Positions 28,018 to 36,915 of a stretch of 64,000 nt of DNA are shown in pieces. A program made the translations under genes and the position numbers. Location: assembly GCA_903889445.1 (NCBI GenBank), contig CAISXF010000005.1, forward strand, positions 62,001 through 126,000, read 5' to 3'. Position 1 is the first letter of the stretch. Each line of letters begins with the position of its first letter. The stretch comes from an uncultured Pseudomonadota bacterium. Its GTDB lineage: Bacteria; Pseudomonadota; Gammaproteobacteria; Methylococcales; Methylomonadaceae. The notes under the pieces are model-generated. The model was not told where the DNA came from, did not search any database, and saw only the letters and a list, made by a program, of their open reading frames with translations.

Positions 28018-29025
28018 TTAAATGTGAGGAGAATACTGGGTGGATTGCATTTCGATGAGGCGCGACCGCGTGCGCTCAAAATCGTATTTATTTTTACCTT
28101 GGCGATAAAGGTCGTCAATCGCCACTTCCGCGCTGCAAATCAACGTTACTTTATAGTCGTACAGCACGTCAATCAAGGTGATAAATCGTCGCGCTTCATT
28201 ATTTTTTTCGGGTGTAAATTGTGGGATGTGCGTTAAAATCAGTGAATCGTATTGCGCTGCCAAGGTTAAATAATCGCGTGCGCCTTTGGGTTCACCGCAC
28301 AATTCAGCAAACGAAAATACCATTTTCGCGCTGCATTGTGAAATAGCGTTTTCTGTTTGTGAATTTAACGGAAAAAAATAACGGGTTGTCGAATCAGCAG
28401 ATTGCGTTAAACGATAATCGAGTTCGCCACACAATTCGATTAACGTCGTTTTGGCGTGCAATAAATCAATGAACGGCAACAATGAAGCGCGTTGCAAGCC
28501 GTTCGGATACAGTTTATCCGGATGATAATTTGATGTAATCACCACAATAACTGCGTGCGAAAACAGCCCGTCAAACAAACGACTGAGCAACATTACGTCG
28601 GCAATATCGTTAATAAAAAATTCATCCAAACACAGTAATTGCGTGGTTTCACGCACTTTTTTTGCCAACAAAGTCAGCGCGTGTTGATTGGGATTTTGAT
28701 GAATAAACTGATGCACTTCCTGCATGAAAACGTGAAAATGCACGCGCCGTTTTTTCGGTAATTCGCACGCTTCGTAAAACCACGCCATTAACATCGATTT
28801 GCCACGTCCGACATCGCCAAATAAATACAATCCTTGAATCGTTTTCGCCACCGTTTTTCGTTGCCAAAATTTGACCTGCGCGGAGTTCTCATCGTCAGCG
28901 TGCAGTTCATCGAGCAGCGTTTGTAAGGCTTGTAAGGCTTTCCACTGCGCGGCATCAAAATCAATAATATGATTGGCGACGTATTGTTCGTAGCGTTGCC
29001 AAAGTGGTGGTGGTTTGTGGGTCAA
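28018..29025 (-). CDS. zapE: Cell division protein ZapE (AFG1-like ATPase)
   Basis: 335-residue ATPase linked to Z-ring control under low oxygen in E. coli. It has Walker A LFGDVGRGKSMLM, Walker B LLCLDEFFINDIADVMLL, sensor VVITSNYHPDKLYPNGLQ and C-terminal FERTRSRLIEMQS. The start is a TTG with AGGA upstream, directly after the stop of the type IIG gene. Length is slightly short of E. coli ZapE (375 residues). Confidence 0.94.
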   Translation of the reverse strand: MTHKPPPLWQRYEQYVANHIIDFDAAQWKALQALQTLLDELHADDENSAQVKFWQRKTVAKTIQGLYLFGDVGRGKSMLMAWFYEACELPKKRRVHFHVFMQEVHQFIHQNPNQHALTLLAKKVRETTQLLCLDEFFINDIADVMLLSRLFDGLFSHAVIVVITSNYHPDKLYPNGLQRASLLPFIDLLHAKTTLIELCGELDYRLTQSADSTTRYFFPLNSQTENAISQCSAKMVFSFAELCGEPKGARDYLTLAAQYDSLILTHIPQFTPEKNNEARRFITLIDVLYDYKVTLICSAEVAIDDLYRQGKNKYDFERTRSRLIEMQSTQYSPHI

Positions 29026-29027
29026 TG

Positions 29028-31931
29028 CTACGTCCTGCTTGGTGTGCGTTTTTTCGTTTTTTTAGCCTTTTCAACCTCCACCAACGGCGCAACCAACTCC
29101 TGATATTTCTCAAACAAAAACGCCACTCGTGCCGCGTCGTCTTTTTTGCCTGTGAAGTTGTAAGCAGCATCAACGGCGGCATCTAATTTTTTATGCGCCT
29201 TCAATAATTCTTCGGGCATATTGTTTGCCGCGTACATCGTCGCAAGCGAACATTTTTGCCCCGCCACTTCACAACGCTTTTCTTCAATGATTCGCGCATC
29301 TAAAACCGCCTGCGCCGCGTCTTCAATTTTCTTTTTTGCCGCTGGTTTCACGTCAACAGGAAACGGGAAATTGTTATAAACAATCGTGTTTGAATAACGA
29401 TAACGACTTTCTAAACGTCCACAAACCGCACGCATCCAAGCGTTATGAAAGGTTGAACTCAACAAACCAAAATCATACAAACTAGCATTTGGAATCATAA
29501 AAACAAGATTACTTGCGATAACATCGGCTGAAAAATAACCAATCGGTACAAATTTTCGTAGTTCAGATGAAACGCTAGGAATTAACAAATAGGGCTGGTC
29601 TGTTTGGCGGATTTCGCCGAATAAATACGGCGTTTCGGCTAGTTTTTGCGTAGCTTCGCGGGTACTTTCGGAGCGCATTTTTCTAATGGCTTCTATGCGT
29701 TTTTTAATTTCAGGTGATTTGGTGCGGTCAGTTCCCGTGCTATTTTTTAGCCACAAGCAAAAACGCGGCAAGTTGTTAAGAAATTCCTCCGCGCCTAAAA
29801 ATGGGCGAATGTATTGCGCGGCAATCGGGTCATTTTTGCGTATGTCGTCGGCTTCTTCCTGCGACAACAACAAATGTCCGCCGTCTGTTGGTTGGCTTCC
29901 TTTCGTCATTTCTGGCGTGTTTTCGCTTAACGGTTTGCGACGTTTATCAATCAAAACCGTCGGCGCATCGACTAAATACGGATTGATTTGAGCGGCTTTT
30001 ATTTCGGTGGGTTCGCCTTTGATGTCGTCGCCATAATCAAATAATCGGTAACTGGTCGGCTCTTGCAAACCAAAACCCATAATCACGCAATGCACCGCTG
30101 CCACGCCGCGCCCTTCGTTATTCCAGCGAAATGTGCGGTGTGCAAAATGTAGTTTCACTTTTAATTTCAAAAGTTCTGTCCATAAAATCGCCACTTGTTC
30201 GCCTTGCGTGAGGCTGTTTGTTGAAACGAAAGCGACGGTAATTTTCGGGTTTTCTTGAATGTATCGCGCCGCTTTGACGTGCCACGCGGCAACTAAATCT
30301 AAAACGCCTGCGCCGTTCATGCCTTGAAAAACTGCGGTTAAATCGTCTTTTTGCGCTTTGGTTTGATAGCTGTAACCAACAAACGGCGGATTTCCCATGA
30401 TGAAACTACAATCTTTTGGCTTGATGACGCTTTGCCAGTCAAGTTGTAGCGCGTTGGCGTGAACGATGTTGGCTTTTTTAACGAGCGGAATGCGGTTGAA
30501 ATAATTACCGAAGGCTTTGCCGACTTCTAAATTCATTTGATGGTCAACGAGCCACATCGCAACGGTGGCAATGTGTGTCGCGCTGTCGTCGATGTCGATG
30601 CCGTGAAATTGATGCACGTCGCATTTAATCAGGGTTTTGATATTGAGTTCGGTTTTTTTCAACTTGAGTGATTTCGCGTGAATGACTTTAATCACGTCGA
30701 GTTCAAGCAAGCGCAATTCACGGTACGCGATAATTAAAAAATTGCCACACCCGCAGGCGGGATCGAAAAAGTTTAACGAGGCTAATTTTTGATGAAAGGT
30801 TGCCAATTTTGCTGCTTTTTCACCGACGATTTTAGTGTTTTTGCATTCGTTAAATTCCGTGCGTAAATCATCCATAAAAAGCGGATTGATGGTTTTTAAA
30901 ATGTTTTCTTCGCTGGTGTAATGTGCGCCGAATTCGCGGCGTTTTTTAGTTTTGGCATTGGTGGCTTCGTCGTCAAAGTGCATCACGGCTTGAAACAACG
31001 AACCAAAAATCGCGGGGCTGATGTCGCTCCAATCTAATTTTGCACATTTGATGAGTTGTTGGTGTGAGGCTTCATCAAATTGGCAGAACTCTAAATTACC
31101 CTCAAATAATTCGCCGTTAATGTAAGAAAAAAGAGCGAGATGTTCGGGCAGATTTGTTAAGCGTTTTTTACCGATGTAATTGGAATGCTTGGCTAAATAC
31201 GCATCATCCGGCGTGTTTAACGTATCAAACAATGCGGTTAATGCACCGTGTAAATCCGAACCATCGACTTTCGTGTAATTGTGCAGGTAATTTAAGAATG
31301 AACCATTTTCGCCAAACAAACCTGTGTTGTCGGCAAATAAACAAAACAACAAGCGCACCAAATACGTTTCTAAATCTTTACCGCCATAACCTCTGATTTT
31401 AATGGCATCGTGCAAGTTTGCCATTTGTTCAGCAGCATCTTTGCTGATTTTTTCTTGGCGTTCGATAACGAGTTTTTCATAACCCGTTAAAAACAAAAAA
31501 TGTTCAATCTGTTGCGGCAAATCGGCGAGTTTTATTTCAATACGCGGTTCGCTCGTTGCTCGGTTATACAAATGCAAATGGTTAAAATCGCTGACTAAAA
31601 TATAATCGGGAGCGGCTTTTTCTTTGAGCAAATCGACGTAATTAACGGCTTGTTGATAGGCTTTGTTTAATTGCTCATTGGCGAGTTTTTCTGTTCCACT
31701 CGCGGTTTTCATTTCGATAAGCAATTTCCCGACAAGCAAACCGTCAATAAAGCGCGTGCTTTTGCCGTCTTTAACAGGATATTGCCATTCAATTCGACGT
31801 GAACTGATGCCAAAAATTGCACAAAATCCGCGCATGAAATCTTGATCGTTCGATTTTTCAGACGTGGTATTTTCAAAACGCTTGGCAAACTGGGTGGCGC
31901 GTTTGCGGAGGGTGTCGATGTTGATGGTCAT
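29028..31931 (-). CDS. MmeI-like type IIG restriction-methyltransferase
   Basis: 967-residue single-chain restriction and modification enzyme. The N-terminal nuclease-like domain has FIDGLLVGKLLIEMKTASG, a D...ExK arrangement. A helical connector follows, then the methyltransferase with motif I FFDPACGCGNFLIIAYRELR and motif IV IMGNPPFVGYS. The C-terminal target-recognition domain includes FRWNNEGRGVAAVHCVIMGF and RYRYSNTIVYNNFPFP. In this class one recognition domain serves cutting and methylation. It overlaps the RepL-like gene by ATGA, so the two are co-expressed. It is a close paralogue of the pseudogene at 32.9-35.3 kb. Confidence 0.92.
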   Translation of the reverse strand: MTINIDTLRKRATQFAKRFENTTSEKSNDQDFMRGFCAIFGISSRRIEWQYPVKDGKSTRFIDGLLVGKLLIEMKTASGTEKLANEQLNKAYQQAVNYVDLLKEKAAPDYILVSDFNHLHLYNRATSEPRIEIKLADLPQQIEHFLFLTGYEKLVIERQEKISKDAAEQMANLHDAIKIRGYGGKDLETYLVRLLFCLFADNTGLFGENGSFLNYLHNYTKVDGSDLHGALTALFDTLNTPDDAYLAKHSNYIGKKRLTNLPEHLALFSYINGELFEGNLEFCQFDEASHQQLIKCAKLDWSDISPAIFGSLFQAVMHFDDEATNAKTKKRREFGAHYTSEENILKTINPLFMDDLRTEFNECKNTKIVGEKAAKLATFHQKLASLNFFDPACGCGNFLIIAYRELRLLELDVIKVIHAKSLKLKKTELNIKTLIKCDVHQFHGIDIDDSATHIATVAMWLVDHQMNLEVGKAFGNYFNRIPLVKKANIVHANALQLDWQSVIKPKDCSFIMGNPPFVGYSYQTKAQKDDLTAVFQGMNGAGVLDLVAAWHVKAARYIQENPKITVAFVSTNSLTQGEQVAILWTELLKLKVKLHFAHRTFRWNNEGRGVAAVHCVIMGFGLQEPTSYRLFDYGDDIKGEPTEIKAAQINPYLVDAPTVLIDKRRKPLSENTPEMTKGSQPTDGGHLLLSQEEADDIRKNDPIAAQYIRPFLGAEEFLNNLPRFCLWLKNSTGTDRTKSPEIKKRIEAIRKMRSESTREATQKLAETPYLFGEIRQTDQPYLLIPSVSSELRKFVPIGYFSADVIASNLVFMIPNASLYDFGLLSSTFHNAWMRAVCGRLESRYRYSNTIVYNNFPFPVDVKPAAKKKIEDAAQAVLDARIIEEKRCEVAGQKCSLATMYAANNMPEELLKAHKKLDAAVDAAYNFTGKKDDAARVAFLFEKYQELVAPLVEVEKAKKTKKRTPSRT

Positions 31932-32461
31932 AATGGCGGGCTAACGTCGGCGGGTAATGTTTCAATCACATTGGTTTCAACTTCTTTTGTGCCGTCACGT
32001 CGATAAGTTGTTTTGGTGTAAAACTCTTTGCGACGTTCGCGGATTTCTCGCCATTTTCCACGTGCGAAATAATCAGGGTTTAATTCGTACAAGCCAACGT
32101 CATCGTGACGCAATAGATTTACTTTGCACAATTTCATAATTGCAGTGTTGATTGCACTGACTGTGCAATCTGCCTGTTTGGCAATTTTGTTTTTTATGCC
32201 TAACGGCAACGACACATAGCCGTCGTAACCCGAGTAAGAAGATATGTAAAGTAAGATGGAACGTTGTCCATTGCTCAAATCATGCAAACCGCCTAAATCA
32301 TCAATATAGAGTTTAACGTATGCAGGTTCAGCAGCTATTATTCCTATATCTGTTTGTACTATATTGTCGTATAAAACTTCACCCGTTTGTTTATCGATGT
32401 GAGTTGTTCTCTTTTCTATCGTTGCCATTCTTCTTATTTTAGTCATTTTAATCCATTTCAT
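31928..32461 (-). CDS. RepL-like replication initiation protein
   Basis: Up to 177 residues. The layout HIDKQTGEVL, then AYVKLYIDDLGGLHDLSNGQRSILLYISSY, then a winged-helix-like KNKIAKQADCTVSAINTAIMKLCKVNLLRHDDVGLYELNPDYFARGKW matches my recollection of plasmid RepL proteins (replication/maintenance, PF05732). Start is uncertain: ATGs at 32461, 32446 and 32428, none with an ideal ribosome site. Three 20-bp iteron-like repeats lie about 90-150 bases upstream. It overlaps the type IIG gene by 4 nt. It may be a plasmid replication remnant or now act as a regulator of the RM gene. Confidence 0.7.
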   Translation of the reverse strand: MKWIKMTKIRRMATIEKRTTHIDKQTGEVLYDNIVQTDIGIIAAEPAYVKLYIDDLGGLHDLSNGQRSILLYISSYSGYDGYVSLPLGIKNKIAKQADCTVSAINTAIMKLCKVNLLRHDDVGLYELNPDYFARGKWREIRERRKEFYTKTTYRRDGTKEVETNVIETLPADVSPPL

Positions 32462-32547
32462 TATTCAAAATTAAGCAACGAATTTATCATATATTTTCAA
32501 ACGTTGCTCGTTTTTGTTTTTTTAAAACGTTGTTTTTGATTCTCCAA

Positions 32548-32607
32548 CGCATTCTGTGTTGTTTAGACACATCCTGTGTTGTCTAAGCGCATTCTGTGTT
32601 GTCGAGT
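32548..32607. repeat. Three direct 20-bp iteron-like repeats
   Basis: Three adjacent units of exactly 20 bp share the core ATTCTGTGTTGT (CGCATTCTGTGTTGTTTAGA, then variants). Period is about two helical turns. They lie upstream of the RepL-like gene, where iterons or operator repeats would be expected. Confidence 0.8.
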
Positions 32608-32884
32608 AAAACGCCACAGCCTTACTGTCGCATGGGTTACGGCTTTTTTTTGCCTCTTTTATTATCTAATGTCCTTTTCTTTTGATTTTTCTTTTGATTT
32701 TTCTTTTGCTCTTTTCTTAGATTTTGGATTCAGAATAACGAATGTTTGTCATCGCTCCTTTTGACGAGAATAAGCACCCGCTATCGCGGGGAATCCCACT
32801 TTTTCGCAAAGAGCGCGAAAAACTGCGATTTCCATTGGCGGCGTGTTGTGAGAATTGCGTGTGAATTGTTAAAATTTTCGGCAT

Positions 32885-32910
32885 AAAAAAACCGCCGATA
32901 ATCAGGCGGT
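32885..32910 (-). terminator. Rho-independent terminator after the type IIG pseudogene
   Basis: On the minus strand ACCGCC-TGATTATC-GGCGGT is followed by a T-run. It lies about 25 bases after the original stop of the pseudogene and should end the trmJ-pseudogene transcript. Confidence 0.85.
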
Positions 32911-33634
32911 TTCATTTTAATCGAAACCTTAAAACTTAATCTTTAACGGTGCGTTTTTGCACAATTTTCTTGGTATTCTCAACTTCCACCAACGGCGCAA
33001 CCAATTCCTGATATTTTCTAAACAAAAAGCCACGCGCGACGCATCGTCTTTTTTGTTTCTGCCATAAGCGTAAGCGGCATCAACCGCCTTATCCAATTCG
33101 TTGTGTGCGTTCACTAATTTTTCAGGCGTTTTTGCGCTGTACATCGTAGCCAATGAACATTTTTCGCTGTCCGATTCACAACGTTTTTCAATCAAAATTC
33201 GCGCCTCTAAAACCGCTTGCGCTGCGTCTTCAATTCGCTTTTTTGCCGCTGGTTTTACGCCAACAGGAAACGGGAAATTGTTATAAACAATTCCAGCGGA
33301 ATAGTTGTAATCGCTTTTCAAACGCCACCAACAGAACGCATCCAAGCGTTATGAAATGTTGAAGTTAGTAAGCCAAAATCATAAATCGTGGCGTTTGGAA
33401 TCATGAATGCAGAATCTTTACAAATAACACTCGGTTCAACATAACCCATCGGTATAAAACGACGTGTTTCAGATGAAACTTTTGGAATTAACAAATAAGG
33501 CGGGTCAGTTTGTCGAATTTCACCGAATAAATACGGCGTTTCAGCCAATTTTTGTGTCGGTTCGTGGGTGCTTTCGGAGCGAACTTTTTTAACCGCTTCG
33601 ATGCGCTTTTTAATTTCAGCAGATTTTTTCCGTT

Positions 33635-33656
33635 CAGTTTCCGTGCAGTTTCCGTG
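33635..33656. repeat. 11-bp tandem duplication (frameshifting)
   Basis: CAGTTTCCGTG occurs twice in tandem inside the type IIG pseudogene. The intact paralogue has only one corresponding copy, so this is one of the inactivating changes. Confidence 0.85.
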
Positions 33657-33729
33657 CTGTCTTTTCACAAACAAAAACGTTGGATGTTTCTTCTGAACCT
33701 AATATCTGGCGAATGTATTTCGCCGCAGT

Positions 33730-33757
33730 CGGGTCATTTTGGCCGGGTCATTTTGGC
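33730..33757. repeat. 14-bp tandem duplication (frameshifting)
   Basis: CGGGTCATTTTGGC occurs twice in tandem; the intact paralogue has a single similar copy. The extra 14 bases shift the frame of the pseudogene. Confidence 0.85.
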
Positions 33758-33972
33758 GAATTTCATCCGCTTCTTTTTGAGACAGTAACAAATGTCCGCC
33801 ATCGTTTGGCATATTTCCTTTCGTTATTTCTGGCGCATTTGAACTTAATGGTTTGCGACGTTTATCAATCAAAAACCGTCGGCGCATCGACTAAATATGG
33901 ATTGATTTGTGCCGCTTTTTTTCGGTAGGTTCGCCTTTGATGTTGTCGCCATAATCAAAAAGTTGGTAACTG

Positions 33973-34000
33973 GTAGGGGCGAAAAATTTTTTGCCCCTAC
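33973..34000. repeat. 28-bp palindromic element inside the pseudogene
   Basis: GTAGGGGCGAAAAA / TTTTTTGCCCCTAC forms a near-perfect hairpin (one G-T pair) with no counterpart in the intact paralogue. It may be a short REP- or MITE-like insertion. Confidence 0.6.
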
Positions 34001-35281
34001 TCACTTCCACCGTTTCACAAAAAAAACCATAATCACGCAATGCACCGCCGCGACATTACCTGCCTCGTTATTCTAGCGAAATGTGCGATGTGCAAAATTT
34101 GGTCAACGTCACAAATTGGGTCGCGGTGTTGGCGCGTGAGCAATTCGAGTTACTGCAACGTTTCTGCTTCTAATAATCGAATTTCACGATACGCGATAAC
34201 TAAAAAGTTGCCGCATCCGCACGCTGGGTCGAAAAATTCTGTGTGCCGCAATTTGGCGTGAAAGGCGTTGAGCTTTGTCTTGTTGCCGTGCGCTTTTTTC
34301 AATTCACTTTTGAGCGCGTCTAAAAACAGCGGTGAAATCACTTTTAAAATGTTTTCTTCGCTGGTGTAATGTGCGCCGAATTCGCGCCGTTTCTTCGGTT
34401 TACCGTGCGTGTCTTCGTCGTCAAAGTTGCATCACGGCTTGAAATAACGTGCCGAAAATAGCGGGGCTGATTTCGCTCCAATCAATGCGACAACATTCAA
34501 TCAAGGCGAGTCGCGCATCGCTGCTAAAACAATGATCCGCTAATCATCCCTTGAATAACGCGTCATTAACGTAAGGCAAAACTTGAAATTCGGGATACAA
34601 ATTTTTCGGGCGGGAATCGAACGGCATATCGAGAACGCCAAAACATTTGTTGAGCGCACAATCTAAATCATGACCATCGGTGCGGGTTTGGCTGATAATT
34701 TCAGAAAATAAATCCGGTTTGCTGAATAATCGGGTATCGTCACCAAATAAACAAAAAAGAATGCGGACTAATAAACGCTCTAAATCTTCACCTGCGTAGC
34801 CGGTCGCTTTGATGGCTTCGTGTAATGTGGCGAGTTTTTCAGCGGCGGCTATATTTAAACTAAAATCCGCCAGTTTAAAATCAGCAAGTGGTGTATCTGG
34901 CGTGTTTGATTCTTGGTCGTAAAGTTTTAATCGTTGAAAATCACTCACCAACACATAACGCGGCAAAGCATCGGGGCGTTTTTTAAGTTTTTCAACGTAA
35001 CCTTTCGCTTGTTCGTAAGCCTTTTCGAGGCTTTTGCCTTTGGACTTCATTTCGACCAATAGCAATCCTGGAAAAAGTCCGTCAATCCGATTGATGCCGC
35101 CGTTGTCACTTGTCACTATTCTTTTGGACGCGCTCTTCAAATAAAAGGGCGCGATGATAACTAATGCCATAAACTTCGCACAAACCGCGCATGAAGTTTT
35201 GAGCCTGTCCCATTTCATAATTGGCATCCAAAAACAGTTTTGAAAACTCGTCTGCGCTGGCGCGTAAAGCATCGATGTTTA

Positions 35282-36019
35282 TCATTTCAACGCCCCTTTA
35301 TGACCTTGCGACAATCGCAAAATGCCGCGCAAAATATCGACTTCTTTGCTGCGTAATTCGGCGCGGTTGTACATTCGACGCAATCGGCGCATCAATGATT
35401 CTTCTTTTTCGGGGTGCATAAAACCAATGTCGCTCAAGGCTTCGGCAAGATGGTTATAAAATAATTCCATTTGGTGATTGGTCGCCAATTCTTGTTCGTT
35501 TTCATCGCCGACCGATTTACGCGCCACGTCGCCATGTTGTGCGGCAATAAATAATTCATAACACACGACTTGCACCGCCGCCGCGATATTCAGTGAACTG
35601 TAATTTTCGTTGCACGGAATGTGCAATAAATAGCGGCACAAATCCAATTCTTCGTTTTTCAAACCCGAATTTTCACGCCCAAAGACAATGGCAATTTTTT
35701 CGTGGGCGGATTCGGCAATCACTTTTTCAGCGCATTCACGCGGCGTAACTTCTGACAAGCTAATGGTGCGACTGCGTGCGCTTGCGCCAATCACCAAGGT
35801 GCAATCGGCAATCGCGTCTTGCAACGTTTCAAAAAGTTGCGCTTTCGCTAAAATATCGTCTGCGCCCGCTGCTCGCGCTGTGGCATCGGCATGAGGAAAA
35901 AACTTGGGCGAAACCAAACACAAATTCGTCATGGTCATGTTTTTCATTGCCCGCGCTACCGCCCCGATATTTCCAGGATGCGAGGTTTCAACTAATACAA
36001 TTTTAATGTGAGAGAGCAA
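35282..36019 (-). CDS. trmJ: tRNA (cytidine/uridine-2'-O-)-methyltransferase TrmJ
   Basis: 245-residue SPOUT methyltransferase that modifies position 32 of some tRNAs. It shows IVLVETSHPGNIGAVARAMKNM, TLVIGASARSR, IAIVFGRENSGLKNEELDLC and the SAM-knot end IPCNENYSSLNIAAAVQVVCYE. The start is a TTG: no in-frame ATG upstream is possible, and MLSHIKIVL aligns with family N-termini. It is divergent from suhB. Its stop overlaps the start of the type IIG pseudogene (ATGA), so the RM gene was once translated from the trmJ transcript. Confidence 0.95.
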   Translation of the reverse strand: MLSHIKIVLVETSHPGNIGAVARAMKNMTMTNLCLVSPKFFPHADATARAAGADDILAKAQLFETLQDAIADCTLVIGASARSRTISLSEVTPRECAEKVIAESAHEKIAIVFGRENSGLKNEELDLCRYLLHIPCNENYSSLNIAAAVQVVCYELFIAAQHGDVARKSVGDENEQELATNHQMELFYNHLAEALSDIGFMHPEKEESLMRRLRRMYNRAELRSKEVDILRGILRLSQGHKGALK

Positions 36020-36113
36020 AGCAAATGTCCATTTGGTTAAAAAAGCACTAAGTTTAGCAAAAGATTTGTTATTCTATGATTTTATAATCCGCTCATTTAA
36101 AAACGTAAATCCT

Positions 36114-36911
36114 ATGCAACAACCCATGCTTAATATCGCTGTTCGTGCAGCGCGTAGTGCCGGTGACATTATTCTTCGTTCTGTCGATAAAGCCGCTCAT
36201 TTAGAAGTCGAACGCAAAGGCAAAAACGATTTTGCCACTGAAGTTGACCGCCTCGCCGAACGTGAAATTATTTCCATCCTCAAAGCCGCTTATCCTGAAC
36301 ACAGCATTCTCGCTGAAGAAAGCGGCGAACACGATGGCAATGAATATCAGTGGATTATCGACCCGCTCGACGGCACGACGAATTTTATTCATGGTTTCCC
36401 GCAATACGCCGTTTCCATTGCGTTGAAAGTGAAAGGACGTTTAGAAGTCGGCGTGGTTTATGATCCGTTGCGCGACGAATTATTCACCGCAAAACGGGGC
36501 GGTGGCGCGATGTTGAACAATCGTCGCATTCGCACAACCGCTTCAACAACTATGACAGGCGCGTTAATCGGCACGGGTTTTCCGTTCAAAGAACCGCAAC
36601 ATTTGGATGCGTATTTGGAAATGTTCCGCGCTGTGACCATTGATTCGGCTGGCATTCGTCGGGCGGGTTCAGCAGCATTGGATTTGGCGTATTTAGCAGC
36701 TGGTCGTTTGGATGGTTTTTGGGAAATTGGTTTGAAAGAATGGGACATGGCGGCAGGAATTTTGTTGGTCAAAGAAGCCGGCGGCGTGGCGACCGATTTT
36801 TCATTTAACGATGGTTATTTAGAATCGGGAAACGTCATTGCTGCCAGTCCCAGAATGCACCAGTTGTTGTATCAATTGATTGAACCGCACGTCACCGACG
36901 CATTGAAATAA
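36114..36911 (+). CDS. suhB: Inositol-1-monophosphatase family protein SuhB
   Basis: 265-residue Mg-dependent phosphatase; in E. coli SuhB also joins rRNA transcription antitermination complexes. Motifs: NDFATEVDRLAE, the metal-binding IDPLDGTTNFIHGFP and WDMAAGILLVKEAGG, with a full-length C-terminus. I start at MQQPMLNIAVRAARSAG, similar to known SuhB N-termini, not at the ORF-track start 27 codons upstream. It is followed four bases later by alr, so the two are probably one transcript. Confidence 0.95.
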   Translation: MQQPMLNIAVRAARSAGDIILRSVDKAAHLEVERKGKNDFATEVDRLAEREIISILKAAYPEHSILAEESGEHDGNEYQWIIDPLDGTTNFIHGFPQYAVSIALKVKGRLEVGVVYDPLRDELFTAKRGGGAMLNNRRIRTTASTTMTGALIGTGFPFKEPQHLDAYLEMFRAVTIDSAGIRRAGSAALDLAYLAAGRLDGFWEIGLKEWDMAAGILLVKEAGGVATDFSFNDGYLESGNVIAASPRMHQLLYQLIEPHVTDALK

Positions 36912-36915
36912 TCGC

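Larger units (their letters stand above)
32462..32935. other. Non-coding region with repeats between RM loci
   Basis: About 470 bp without a convincing gene. It holds an AT-rich stretch with two AAACGTTG copies, the triple 20-bp repeat, a T/C-rich low-complexity run with the 12-bp unit GATTTTTCTTTT twice (32684-32707), and the terminator at its right end. The plus-strand ORF 32576-32764 reads through the low-complexity run and is not credible. Confidence 0.7.
32936..35285 (-). pseudogene. Decayed MmeI-like type IIG gene
   Basis: Reading the minus strand across several frames gives a paralogue of the 967-residue type IIG enzyme. It begins MINIDALR at an ATG overlapping the trmJ stop (ATGA). 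Then come RIDGLFPGLLLVEMKSKG, motif I FFDPACGCGNFLVIAYREIR, QKEADEIRQNDPAKM, RSESTHEPTQKLAETPYLFGEIRQT and VYNNFPFPVGVKPAAKKRIEDA. Several frameshifts break it, including 11-bp and 14-bp tandem duplications. A deletion between about 34080 and 34150 removes the segment with motif IV (NPPF). It also contains a 28-bp palindrome near 33980. It cannot make an active enzyme. Confidence 0.92.

Noticed and set aside
32650-32760. Minus-strand mini-ORF MTNIRYSESKI after AAGGAG, with a Lys-rich frame beyond
   Set aside because: Only 11 codons and would need a frameshift to reach the Lys-rich part; not enough evidence.
32576-32764. 62-residue plus-strand ORF rich in FDFSF
   Set aside because: It is only the translation of a T/C-rich low-complexity run.
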